Positions 52,686-60,866 of a stretch of DNA of 64,000 nucleotides are shown one piece after another. Source of the DNA: Saccharopolyspora sp. SCSIO 74807 (GTDB lineage Bacteria > Actinomycetota > Actinomycetes > Mycobacteriales > Pseudonocardiaceae); the NCBI RefSeq assembly GCF_037023755.1, contig NZ_CP146100.1, positions 186,001 through 250,000 on the forward strand, written 5' to 3'. Within the stretch, counting starts at the first letter, position 1. Each line of letters starts with the position of its first letter. The position numbers and the translations under genes were made by a program. The notes under the pieces are model-generated. The model was not told the origin of the DNA, made no database searches, and worked only from the letters and a program-made list of their open reading frames with translations.

Positions 52686-52840
52686 AGGCAGTGTCCTGAC
52701 TCCCGGATCCGCGCGGAACTTCCCCGGCCTTCCCAGGCGTCCCGGTGGCTCGCGAAGGGGACCCGCTCCCCGGTCACAGTGGCGCCGACCGTGCCGGACT
52801 CGCACCGGCTTCCTGACCTGCCCGGCTGGGACCAGCGAGC
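52686..52840 (-). ncRNA. Cobalamin (B12) riboswitch upstream of the chelatase/cobOB array
   Basis: Minus-strand aptamer: GGAAGCCGGTGCGAGTCCGG near 52813-52794, GCGCCACTGTGACCGGGGAG at about 52784-52765 and GGATCCGGGAGTCAGGACAC at about 52710-52691. The start codon of the chelatase is about 55 nt further, after GAGGAAGGA. This supports shared feedback control of both cobalt-insertion units. No second leader frame like that of cobN was noticed here. Confidence 0.95.
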
Positions 52841-52886
52841 ATCGTCGCAGATCAGCCGATGCCGAGGAACCTCGCTGCGGCAGCGA

Positions 52887-53348
52887 TCACGCCGGGCAGC
52901 GCAACATGTCGATGTGCGCGATGCCGTCTTCGAGGTACTCCTCACCGGAGGGCTCGAAGCCGAACGGGCGGTAGAACTCCAGCACCCGGGTCTGCGCCGA
53001 GAGCACCGCGGGCGAACTGCGCACCTCGGCGAGCGCCGCGCGCATCAACTTCGCGCCGAGCCCCATCCCCCGGGCGTTCTTCGCGGTGGCCACCCGGCCG
53101 ATCCGGAAACCGCCGCCGGCGTCCTCCAGCAGCCGCAGGTAGCCGAGCACGTAGCCGTCGGCCGAGTCGATCCAGAAGTGCCGGGTGCGGCTGTCCAGGT
53201 CGCGGCCGTCGAGCTCGGCGTAGGGGCATTGCTGCTCGACCACGAACACGTCCACCCGCAGGCGCAGCAGTCTGTAGAAGTCCTCGGCGTCGAGGTCGGC
53301 CGTGTAGGCGCGTTGCACAGCGGTGGCAAGCGGTTGCAGCGTCACCAC
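52887..53348 (-). CDS. GNAT acetyltransferase, ElaA-like
   Basis: A 153-residue GCN5-related N-acetyltransferase of the ElaA type. The N-terminal [20 protein letters not shown] is the ElaA signature. Acetyl-CoA binding is in [20 protein letters not shown] (the RxxGxG/A loop), and the C-terminal [20 protein letters not shown] completes the fold. Substrate unknown. Tandem GTG codons at 53348 and 53345 are both possible starts. It lies upstream of the chelatase riboswitch on the same strand. Confidence 0.9.
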   Translation of the reverse strand: MVTLQPLATAVQRAYTADLDAEDFYRLLRLRVDVFVVEQQCPYAELDGRDLDSRTRHFWIDSADGYVLGYLRLLEDAGGGFRIGRVATAKNARGMGLGAKLMRAALAEVRSSPAVLSAQTRVLEFYRPFGFEPSGEEYLEDGIAHIDMLRCPA

Positions 53349-53419
53349 TCCGGGATATCACACGCGGGTCGCGCGACCCGCATTCACCTGCGGCGAAGTA
53401 GTAAACGCCACTGTCGTCG

Positions 53420-54256
53420 TCACAGCTGCGGGGCCATCTCGGCGGCGACACCGGAAATCCGGGCGTAGACGCCGGGGGCGCCGGGGCGCCCGCATCCCGC
53501 GCCGTAGGAGACGACTCCCACCAGCCTGCCTTCGGCGACCAGCGGGCCACCGGAGTCGCCGGTGCACGCGTCCCGGCCGCCTTCGGGGAGTCCGGCGCAG
53601 ACCATGGTCGTGCCGTCGTATTCCGGGTAGGTGTTGCGGCACTGCTCGTCGCTGTTGATCGGCACGTCGGCGGAGCGCAGTGTGTCCGAAGTGGACCCGT
53701 ACTCGGTGGTGCGGCCCCAGCCGTAGACGCGGGCCGGAGTTCCGGGCCGGTAGGGCTCGACTTCCCCGGCCCCGGCCATCGGCAGCGGCGGCTGCGGCGC
53801 CGGAGCGGTCAGGGTCAGCACGGCGACGTCGTGGCCGTGGCCGACGTCCCGGAACTCGGGGTGCACCCAGACTTCGCGAACTTCCGAAACCGTCCCGGCG
53901 GAGGTGCGCAGATCTTCCCGCCCGGTCACCGCGCGCAGCTCTCCCACGGCGCGCGGCTGCGCGGTGGCGGTGTCGAAGGTGCAGTGCGCGGCGGTGACGA
54001 CCTTGTCCGGGGCGACCAGCGTCCCGCCGCAGAACTGGTTGCCGTCCGGGTCGGTCAGCGCGACCGCCCAAGGCGCGGCCTCGATCCCGGTGCCCTCCCC
54101 GCCGACGACGCGTTCCTTGCCGCCGCCGGGTGTTTCGGCGGACGCGACCGGACTCATCAGCGCCACGGCAGCGGCTCCCGCGGAGCACCCCGCGAACAGC
54201 CTTCGCAGCGGGAGCCGGAACTTGCGAGCGCTGCCGTTGAACACGTCGGCCTCCAT
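53420..54256 (-). CDS. Secreted trypsin-like serine protease (S1)
   Basis: A 278-residue chymotrypsin-fold protease with a Sec-type signal (PLRRLFAGCSAGAAAVALMS, cleavage near ASAET). The catalytic triad is visible: His in VVTAAHC, Asp in GHDVAVLTLT, Ser in CTGDSGGPLV. The specificity-pocket Asp six residues before the Ser is in GGRDACTGDSGGP, indicating trypsin-like cleavage after K/R. The mature start is RVVGGEGTGIEAAPW, where a propeptide would be cut to activate it. Several cysteine pairs fit secreted actinobacterial trypsins. ATG 54256. Confidence 0.95.
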   Translation of the reverse strand: MEADVFNGSARKFRLPLRRLFAGCSAGAAAVALMSPVASAETPGGGKERVVGGEGTGIEAAPWAVALTDPDGNQFCGGTLVAPDKVVTAAHCTFDTATAQPRAVGELRAVTGREDLRTSAGTVSEVREVWVHPEFRDVGHGHDVAVLTLTAPAPQPPLPMAGAGEVEPYRPGTPARVYGWGRTTEYGSTSDTLRSADVPINSDEQCRNTYPEYDGTTMVCAGLPEGGRDACTGDSGGPLVAEGRLVGVVSYGAGCGRPGAPGVYARISGVAAEMAPQL

Positions 54257-54540
54257 GGTCGCGGGGATCTACGGCGGCACACCGTAGCGGCCCGGTCACA
54301 TAGAGGTCAGGAGGCTGAACTCACATCCAGGCGGCAAAATTTTTCGTTACTATGGTCATCGGCAGGAAAAAGAACGTCGATCAAGCTCTTCATCCACCGT
54401 TCATCCAGCCACTCATTTCGTTGATCCGGAGACCGCGACGATGCGGACTCCCGAGATCACCCACGATCCGGTGAATCTTGCCCGGCGGCCGCGCGGCCCG
54501 CCGTGCCTTCGCGCGCCCGAGTAGGAGGAGCGAACCCGCC

Positions 54541-55164
54541 ATGCTGGACTTCACGACGCTGCCTGCGTTCCTGCTCGCCAGTGCAGTAGTAGTGCTCACG
54601 CCCGGTGTGGACGCGTTCCTGCTGCTGCGGACCTCGCTGCGGCAGGGCACCGGAGCCGGGCTGCGGGCGCTGGCCGGCATCCACAGCGGCAGCATCGCGC
54701 AGGTCGCGCTGGTGATCTGCGGACTCGGCGCGCTGATCACGAGCAACCCGGCGGTGCTGTCCACGCTGAAATGGGCGGGCGCGGCGTACCTCGTTTACCT
54801 GGCGGCGACGATCGTGCGCGGGCTGTGGCTGACGCGGAAGCGAAGCGGCGAAGAACTCGGCGGCGGCGCCCCGGTGCGGCGGCCGTACCTGCAGGGGCTG
54901 CTGAGCAACATCACGAACCCCAAGATGCTGCTGTTCAGCCTCGCGTTCCTGCCGCAGTTCGTGGGCGGCGCCACCGCGCCGACGCTGCAACTGATCATGC
55001 TCGGCGCGGTGTTCCTGGTGGTGGCCGCGATCTGGGAGATCACCGTCGTGCTGGCCGCCGCGCGCATCGCCGACCGGCTGCGGCATCCGCGGGTGGCGCG
55101 CTCGCTGGACATGGTCAGCGCAGCCGCGTTCCTGACCATCTCGGTCGGCCTCGTCGCGAGCTGA
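54541..55164 (+). CDS. LysE-family amino-acid exporter
   Basis: A 207-residue six-helix LysE/RhtB exporter. Landmarks are the N-terminal FLLASAVVVLTPGVDAFLLL with the conserved TPGPD-like segment (TPGVD), GAGLRALAGIHSGSIAQVAL, WAGAAYLVYLAATIVRGLWL, and LSNITNPKMLLFSLAFLPQF, the diagnostic NPKxxLF loop. The amino acid exported cannot be named. GGAGGAG precedes ATG 54541. It sits between two similarly oriented secreted proteases and reads the other way. Confidence 0.93.
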   Translation: MLDFTTLPAFLLASAVVVLTPGVDAFLLLRTSLRQGTGAGLRALAGIHSGSIAQVALVICGLGALITSNPAVLSTLKWAGAAYLVYLAATIVRGLWLTRKRSGEELGGGAPVRRPYLQGLLSNITNPKMLLFSLAFLPQFVGGATAPTLQLIMLGAVFLVVAAIWEITVVLAAARIADRLRHPRVARSLDMVSAAAFLTISVGLVAS

Positions 55165-55258
55165 GCCGCTTCCGGCCGATTTCTCAGGCACCGCCCCGGA
55201 ACATGCGAAGGCCGGGGCGCCCGGCGCGCGCCCCGGCCCTGCTCCGGCTGAACCCGGA

Positions 55259-56146
55259 TCAGCTCAACTGCGCCTGCACCTCGTCGTAGTAGCTGGCCAC
55301 GCGGGTGTAAACCCCCGGTTGGCCGGGCCGGGCGCAACCGTTGCCCCAGGACACGATCCCGATCAGCCGGTCGTCGACGACCAGCGGCCCGCCCGAGTCG
55401 CCCTGGCAGCTGTCCACGCCACCCGCGGGCAGCCCGGCGCAGACCATCGCCTCCGGGTCGTACTGCCCGTTGTAGGCGTCGGAGCACTGCTGGTCGGTGG
55501 TGATCGGCGGGGTCGCCTGGCGCAGCGTGCGGGACGGGGTGCCGCCTTCGCTCGTGCTGCCCCAGCCGAGCACCGTGGCCTCCTGGCCCGGCTCGTAGAG
55601 CCCGGAATCCTGCGGCCGCGCCAGCTGCAGCGGAGTCTGCGGCAGGTCCCGTTCCAGGGTCAGCACCGCGACGTCCGAACCGCTGGTGGCCTGCTGGTAA
55701 TCCGGGTGCACCCAGGTGCCGCGGACGTCGACTTCCTCGCCGTCGCTGCTGAGCTTGTCGTCGCGACCGGCCACGACGGTCATCTCGGGCGGCCCGCCGG
55801 TGACGCAGTGCGCGGCGGTGACGACCTTGTCCGGCGCGGCCAGCGTGCCCCCGCAGAACTGGTTGCCCGAGGCGTCGGTGAGGTAGACGACCCACGGGAA
55901 GTCATCGGTGCTGGCGGGTTCGCCGCCGACGACCTTGCTGGTGGGCGGCGGTTGCTGCTGCGGGGCCTGCTGTTGCGGGGCCGATTGTTGCGGGGCCGCC
56001 GCGACCGGTGCGCTGATCGCCGCTGTGGCGAACGCCGCCGCGGCGAGCGCTCCGGCCGCCGACCACCACCGGGAAGTCGGTTTCCCGGCCGTCCCCGAAG
56101 TTCCGGCCAGCCCCGAAGTCCCGGTCTTCCCGCGAATTCCTGTCAT
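55259..56146 (-). CDS. Secreted trypsin-like serine protease (S1), second copy
   Basis: A 295-residue relative of the protease at 53420. It has a longer N-terminal region with glycine/threonine repeats before the signal anchor (WWSAAGALAAAAFATAAISA) and a Q-rich pro-segment (QQSAPQQQAPQQQPPPTSK). The mature start is VVGGEPASTDDFPW. The triad is His in VVTAAHC, Asp in GSDVAVLTLE, Ser in CQGDSGGPLV, with a trypsin-type Asp (VDSCQGDSGG). The two proteases share WG..S and CAGLP landmarks and probably arose by duplication. ATG 56146. Confidence 0.93.
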   Translation of the reverse strand: MTGIRGKTGTSGLAGTSGTAGKPTSRWWSAAGALAAAAFATAAISAPVAAAPQQSAPQQQAPQQQPPPTSKVVGGEPASTDDFPWVVYLTDASGNQFCGGTLAAPDKVVTAAHCVTGGPPEMTVVAGRDDKLSSDGEEVDVRGTWVHPDYQQATSGSDVAVLTLERDLPQTPLQLARPQDSGLYEPGQEATVLGWGSTSEGGTPSRTLRQATPPITTDQQCSDAYNGQYDPEAMVCAGLPAGGVDSCQGDSGGPLVVDDRLIGIVSWGNGCARPGQPGVYTRVASYYDEVQAQLS

Positions 56147-56413
56147 CCCGCTGTCCTCCGAATCGCCCTGTCATCCCGCTCGTCCTGCATGGATCAGCCG
56201 GTATCGCGGCGCGGTGGTCAACCGGCGCTGCCCCGGTGCGCGGACAGTGTCGCGGACAAAGCGGATCACGGCTCGGTCACAGTCCACAACGGCCGATCGT
56301 CTTTACCTGAACAGGTGATATAGCGGGAGAACTCCTCGATCGGAGCAGCACGAATTAGTCCTATGTGGACTTTCCGGAGCCCAACCGCGGAGGCACCCGC
56401 GCGCAGCGATCGC

Positions 56414-57259
56414 TCACTGCTCGTGCAGGACCTCGCGGATCAGCTCGGCGCTGGTGTCCGGGGGGTTCGCGGCTCGCACGATGTTGCGCAGGAGCTGGCG
56501 GTAGCAGCTGACCGCGCTGTCCGAGTCGAGGAACACCGACGCGTGGTGGTTCTCCTGGAACACGATGTCCGGCTCGCCGTCGTACTCGAAAAGCAGGAAC
56601 GAGCCGTGCAGCCCCGGATACGCCCCCACCTGGCGCGGCACCACGCGCAGGCAGACGTGGTCGGACTCCATCATCACCAGCAGGTGCAGCAGTTGTCGTT
56701 TCATCACGCCCGGCCCGCCGATCGGGCGGCGCAGCGCGTGTTCCTCCACGACCGCGTGGAACAGCGGCGCCCGGCTGCGGCTGAGGATCATCTGGCGGGC
56801 CATCCGGGTGGCTACCAGGTCGTCCAGCTCGGCCTCGGAATGCTCCGGGGCCATTCCGGAGATCACCGCGCGGGCGTATTCCGCGGTCTGCAGCAGGCCC
56901 GGCACCAGCAGCGGCTCGAAGCTGTGCATCCGGACCGCTTTGCCCTCGTAGTTCAAGAACTCCCGCCAGCTCTGCGGGGCGGCCGAAGGGCGCTGCCACC
57001 ACGCGGTGCGGCCCGCGTTGCGGGCGAGTTCAACCAGCGCAGTGCGCTCCTGCTCGGCCACCTCGTACAAGCCCAGCAACGCCTGCACATCGGCGAGCTG
57101 GACCCCGCTGGCACCGGTCTCGATCCGGCTGATCTTGCTGCCGGAAACACCGAGGCGGGCGCCCGCGTCGGTGCAGCTGAAGCCGCTGCGCTCGCGGTAT
57201 CTGCGCAGCTCGGTGGCGAGTTGGCGTGAACGGACCGACGTGTGACGGTTACCCGGCAT
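56414..57259 (-). CDS. XRE-family regulator with DUF5753 domain
   Basis: A 281-residue regulator from ATG 57259 (GGGGGA ten bases upstream); an upstream ATG at 57286 would add nine residues. HTH at about residues 14-70 (LATELRRYRERSGFSCTDAG, ARLGVSGSKISRIETG). DUF5753 follows with FEPLLVPGLLQTAEYARAVI and ARMARQMILSRSRAPLFHAV and GSFLLFEYDGEPDIVFQENH. No DUF397 partner is adjacent, unlike the other two. It may control the divergent PEBP gene or be autonomous. Confidence 0.9.
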   Translation of the reverse strand: MPGNRHTSVRSRQLATELRRYRERSGFSCTDAGARLGVSGSKISRIETGASGVQLADVQALLGLYEVAEQERTALVELARNAGRTAWWQRPSAAPQSWREFLNYEGKAVRMHSFEPLLVPGLLQTAEYARAVISGMAPEHSEAELDDLVATRMARQMILSRSRAPLFHAVVEEHALRRPIGGPGVMKRQLLHLLVMMESDHVCLRVVPRQVGAYPGLHGSFLLFEYDGEPDIVFQENHHASVFLDSDSAVSCYRQLLRNIVRAANPPDTSAELIREVLHEQ

Positions 57260-57748
57260 GGCTGCGGTTTCCCCCAGCATCGACATCCCCCGACGAGGAC
57301 GCCGAACCTTCGGCGCCCGCAAGCACGGACAAGAACTGCGCACGCCGGCCGGAAGTGCTGGTCCGCCCCGGTCGCACCTGCCACGGGCATCTCCCCGAAA
57401 CCGTGGGCGGCCAGATCGGCGGGCCTGCCCGCTCTGATCGTGCCGCGATCCGGTGCGGTGCCGGTCGTTCTCGGCGCCGCTGCGGATCCTCCCACCACTT
57501 CGGGACCGGCGGGTGCGGATCCGGCGAGCGGCCGGAGATTTCCGGCGTCGACCAAGACCGGCGTGCTGCGCCCATGATCTCGAGGGCGGCGCGCGCCGAC
57601 AATAACTCGATCAAGTGAAGACTTGCAGATTCTTGCAGCCTCACCCGTGCCCGGCAGGACCGCGCAGAGGCCCGACAGCCGCCTACTAAGCTGCGCGCGG
57701 GCGAACGCAAGAACCGCCCGCCACCCGTATCGGCTGAGGAGGAGACCG
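57260..57748. other. Long divergent gap between XRE and PEBP genes
   Basis: About 490 bp with no supported gene. It is A+T-richer near 57595-57640, where CTTGCAG occurs twice (57623 and 57633), and a promoter for the PEBP gene is likely there. No RNA motif is recognised. Confidence 0.4.
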
Positions 57749-58294
57749 ATGAGCCTGGAACGCCCCGTCGACCCGGACCCGTACTCGCTGCTGCCCGAGG
57801 TCCCCGCGTTCACGCTCACCTCCAAGGACGTGGCCGAGGACGAGCAGATGGCGCTCACCCACGCCTACGACGGGATGGGCGCCGACGGCGGCAACGTGTC
57901 CCCGCAACTGAGCTGGGAAGGCTTCCCGGAAGCCACCAAGAGCTTCGTGGTCACCTGCTTCGACCCGGACGCCCCGATCCCCGGCGGGTTCTGGCACTGG
58001 GTGCTGGTCGACGTGCCGCCGACGGTGACCGAACTGGCCGCGGGCGCGGGCGGGCGCACCGGCTCCGGCGTGCCTTCCGGTTCCTTCCAGGTGCCCAACG
58101 ACCTGGGCGAGCGCGCCTACGCGGGCGCCGCCCCGCCGCCCGGCGACCGCGCGCACCGCTACATCTTCGCGGTGCACGCGCTGGGTGTGGAGAAGCTCGG
58201 GGTGGACGACCAGGTCACCCCGGCCGTGGTCAGCTTCAACGTGGCGTTCAACACGCTGGCGCGGGCGGTGCTCGCGCCGACCTACGCGCACTGA
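57749..58294 (+). CDS. PEBP-family (YbhB/YbcL-like) protein
   Basis: A 181-residue phosphatidylethanolamine-binding-protein fold. Landmarks are [20 protein letters not shown] (ligand-site DP/PD region nearby), [20 protein letters not shown] with the conserved DPDAP and HW, and [10 protein letters not shown] with the C-terminal histidine motif. Bacterial members are cytosolic or secreted and of unknown substrate; no signal peptide is present here. AGGAGGAGA precedes ATG 57749. The following membrane-protein gene starts 18 bp later, so they are likely one operon. Confidence 0.92.
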   Translation: MSLERPVDPDPYSLLPEVPAFTLTSKDVAEDEQMALTHAYDGMGADGGNVSPQLSWEGFPEATKSFVVTCFDPDAPIPGGFWHWVLVDVPPTVTELAAGAGGRTGSGVPSGSFQVPNDLGERAYAGAAPPPGDRAHRYIFAVHALGVEKLGVDDQVTPAVVSFNVAFNTLARAVLAPTYAH

Positions 58295-58312
58295 TCCCGC
58301 GCGGAGGTCCCG

Positions 58313-59443
58313 GTGAGCGTCCGGGTGCTGCCCGCCGTCGTCGCCTCGCTGGTGGCGGTGGCGCTGGCGGTGCTGCTGTTCGTCCCGTTCGTCGCACGCG
58401 AGCACCGCAGGCGCGGTGAGCTGCGCCCCGGCACGTTGCTGCTGTTCCTCGCGGCCCTGCTGTACGCGCTGGGGCTGGTGGCTTACGTGCTGGTGCCGCT
58501 GCCGCCGGTGGCTCCCGGGTTCTGCGAGGTCTTCGGCGAGCTGGAGCCGCAATGGCGGCCGCTGGCCGGTTTCGACGGCCTCCGGCGCCCGCAGCACTGG
58601 ATGGAGCTGACCGGGCTGCTCGCGGACGGCTCGGTGCAGCAGTTCGGGTTCAACGTGCTGCTGTTCGTGCCGCTGGGCATGTTCGGGCGGTACCTGGGGC
58701 GGCTGAGCCTGCCGTGGACGGTGCTGGCCGGGTTCGCGGCCTCACTGCTGGTCGAAGTCACCCAGATCACCGGCATCTGGTTCCTGTACCCGTGCCCCTA
58801 CCGGCTGTTCGACGTCGACGACCTGCTCGCCAACACCACCGGAGCGCTGGCCGGAGCGGTCGCGGCCCCGCTGCTGCGGCTGCTGCCGGGCCAGCGCAGC
58901 GCGGCGGACGCGGGAACGCCCCGGCCGGTCACCGCGCGGCGCAGGCTGCTCGGCATGAGCTGCGACGTGCTGGCGCTGGTGTGGCTGGGACTCATCATCG
59001 GGCGCGGCACGCAGCTCGCGCTGGGCGCGACGGGCGCTCAAGTGCCGCCCGGGCTGGGCGAGCTGGTCGAGTCGGCCGCGTTGTGGCTGCTGCCCGCGCT
59101 GGTGCTGCTGCTCGTCCCGCTGGCCGGGGGCGGCACCACATTGGGCCAGCGCACCGTCCTGTTGCGCACCGTCGCGGGCGATCGGAGCCCGGGTGCGCGG
59201 GCGGTGCTGGTGCGCTGGCTGTCCGGACTCGGCGGGCTCGCGCTGCTCGAAGCGCTCGCGAACCTGGTGTGGCCGCAGGCCGGTGCCGCGCTGGCGGTCC
59301 TGTGGTGCGCGGCGCACGCGTTCGGCGTCCTGCGCACCCGGAACCATCGCGGCATCAGCGGTAGAGCGGCCGGGACGGCGGTGGCCGATGCCCGCCCCGG
59401 CGATCCCGCGGACCGCACCGGGTCAGCGGCGCAACACCGCTGA
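58313..59443 (+). CDS. VanZ-like plus RDD-family membrane protein
   Basis: A 376-residue polytopic membrane protein with two fused parts. The first, residues 1-195, is VanZ-like (LLLFLAALLYALGLVAYVLV, FNVLLFVPLGMFGRYLGRLS, ASLLVEVTQITGIWF, DVDDLLANTTGALAG). The second, about 205-340, is an RDD-type domain (LLGMSCDVLALVWLGLIIGR, then TTLGQRTVLLRTVAGD and RWLSGLGGLALLEALANLVW). About 30 polar residues end it. Fusions of VanZ and RDD occur in actinobacteria; their role is unknown, possibly linked to envelope stress or teicoplanin-type resistance. GTG 58313. Confidence 0.85.
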   Translation: MSVRVLPAVVASLVAVALAVLLFVPFVAREHRRRGELRPGTLLLFLAALLYALGLVAYVLVPLPPVAPGFCEVFGELEPQWRPLAGFDGLRRPQHWMELTGLLADGSVQQFGFNVLLFVPLGMFGRYLGRLSLPWTVLAGFAASLLVEVTQITGIWFLYPCPYRLFDVDDLLANTTGALAGAVAAPLLRLLPGQRSAADAGTPRPVTARRRLLGMSCDVLALVWLGLIIGRGTQLALGATGAQVPPGLGELVESAALWLLPALVLLLVPLAGGGTTLGQRTVLLRTVAGDRSPGARAVLVRWLSGLGGLALLEALANLVWPQAGAALAVLWCAAHAFGVLRTRNHRGISGRAAGTAVADARPGDPADRTGSAAQHR

Positions 59444-59458
59444 CGATCCGGTGGACCT

Positions 59459-59749
59459 TCAGGACGCGGCGAGCGACTTCCTGTCGTAGGCGTCGCGACG
59501 GCCGAACACGAACCAGGCCAAGCTGCCCAGGAACGGCGCCACGAACGCGATCACGATCCACACCAGCTTCATCCCGCCGGTCAGCGGCGAACGGAGCACG
59601 CTGACCAGTGCGGCGATGAACAGCACGGCCAGCGCGATCAGAATTCCGGTGATGCCGAGGCCGACAGCGCCCCCGGCGATGTAGTCGCCCACGCCGGCGC
59701 CTTCGGCGAGGTTGTTCTGCTGTGCGAGCAAAGAAGCCTGGTCCGTCAT
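59459..59749 (-). CDS. PLDc_N (phospholipase D N-terminal-like) small membrane protein
   Basis: A 96-residue protein with two membrane helices (LGITGILIALAVLFIAALVS; VWIVIAFVAPFLGSLAWFV) and the PLDc_N ending FVFGRRDAYDRKS. Such proteins occur in many actinobacteria as stand-alone membrane proteins of unknown function. ATG 59749, with GGGGA nearby; ATG 59761 is in frame too. The 300-bp gap to the response regulator upstream shows no gene. Confidence 0.85.
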   Translation of the reverse strand: MTDQASLLAQQNNLAEGAGVGDYIAGGAVGLGITGILIALAVLFIAALVSVLRSPLTGGMKLVWIVIAFVAPFLGSLAWFVFGRRDAYDRKSLAAS

Positions 59750-60049
59750 CGTTGTCCCCATCTCCCGTAGGTTCCGCGCCGGCGGCTCCGTGCCGCCGGA
59801 CATAAAAGATCTTGGCATGACGCGTTCCGGCGCGGATCGGCACATCGGCCCGGGCTCGGTCGTACTTCGGGACAAGCCGGATCGCGCACCACAAGCCACC
59901 GGGCGAGCGCGCGAACCGATCCGCTGACCGGCCGAACGACAACGACCTCCCGGCACCTCGACGCCGAGGCCGTTCCGGCGTTCGCCCGCACCCGGGCAAG
60001 ATCGGCCGAACGGCCGAGGCGGCGCAGCCGCTCACCGTGCTACCGCTGA

Positions 60050-60715
60050 TCACTCGTGGCAGTGCCGCGGCACGACCAGGCCCGTTTCGTAGGCGACGAC
60101 CACGGCCTGCGCGCGGCTGGACACGCCGATCTTGGTCATGGCGCGGTTGACGTGGGTTTTCACCGTGGCCTCGCCGACGCCGAGGCGTTCGGCGATCTCC
60201 GCGTTGGTCGCTCCGGTCGCGATCAGCTCCAGCACCGACAGCTCCCGCCGGGTCAGCGCGGACAGTTCCGCGGGCACGCCACCGCGGGGCTGCGGCCCGC
60301 GGGTGTAGGTCTCCACCAGACGACGGGTGATGGTGGGGCCGAACAACATCCCGCCGTCGGCGACCGCGCGCACCCCGTTGATCAGCTCCTCCGGCGGGCC
60401 GTCCTTCAGCAGGAAGCCGGAGGCGCCCGCGCGCAGCGCAGCGTAGACGTACTCGTCGAGGTCGAAAACGGTCAGCACCAGCACGCCCGGCCGCGGCGGT
60501 TCGGCCAGGATCAGTTCGGTGGCGCGCACCCCGTCCATCTCCGGCAACCGGATGTCCATCAGCACCACGTCCGGCCGCAGCTGCGCCGCGAGTTCCACGG
60601 CGGCGCGGCCATCGGCGGCCTCGCCGGCGACTTCGATCCCCGGGGCGGCGCGCAGCAGCGCGGCGAACGCCGCCCGCAGCAGATCCTGGTCGTCGACGAC
60701 CAACACGCTGGTCAT
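60050..60715 (-). CDS. NarL/FixJ-family response regulator
   Basis: A 221-residue regulator. The receiver domain covers residues 1-120: acidic pocket VLVVDDQDL, phospho-acceptor Asp in PDVVLMDIRLPEMDG near residue 52, Thr in VLVLTVFD, Lys in GFLLKDGPPEE. The LuxR-type HTH covers about 155-210 (LTRRELSVLELIATGATNAE, VGEATVKTHVNRAMTKIG). It is the partner of the kinase at 60834. ATG 60715, with GGGAACG upstream. The message between the kinase stop and this start carries the 33-bp tandem repeat. Confidence 0.95.
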   Translation of the reverse strand: MTSVLVVDDQDLLRAAFAALLRAAPGIEVAGEAADGRAAVELAAQLRPDVVLMDIRLPEMDGVRATELILAEPPRPGVLVLTVFDLDEYVYAALRAGASGFLLKDGPPEELINGVRAVADGGMLFGPTITRRLVETYTRGPQPRGGVPAELSALTRRELSVLELIATGATNAEIAERLGVGEATVKTHVNRAMTKIGVSSRAQAVVVAYETGLVVPRHCHE

Positions 60716-60734
60716 GCGTTCGTTCCCGGAGCGG

Positions 60735-60866
60735 TCAGTGCTCCTTGCGCGGCCGCGGCAGCACCGCCCGGTGTTTCTCGCGCGGCCGCCGCAGCACCGC
60801 CCGGTGTATCTCGCGCGGCCGCGGCAGCACCGCTCAGTGCTCCTCGCGCCGCCGCGGCAGCCGCAG
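60735..60866 (-). repeat. 33-bp tandem repeat spanning the kinase 3' end
   Basis: Four units of 33 bp, at 60735-60767, 60768-60800, 60801-60833 and 60834-60866. The last is the 3' end of the kinase gene itself. Units are 33 bp, so they stay in the kinase frame; beyond the kinase TGA they encode AVLPRPREIHR-type elevens, ending in a second TGA at 60735. The pattern reads as amplification of the kinase C-terminal codons with a later stop. Confidence 0.85.

Noticed and set aside
57620-57640. Similarity of CTTGCAGATTCTTGCAG to the start of the gene at 17057 (CTGCAAATTCTTGTAG)
   Set aside because: Only about 16 bases match and the flanks do not; not enough to claim a shared site or gene remnant.
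60735-60866. Possible CRISPR array
   Set aside because: Units are contiguous with no spacers and derive from the kinase 3' end.
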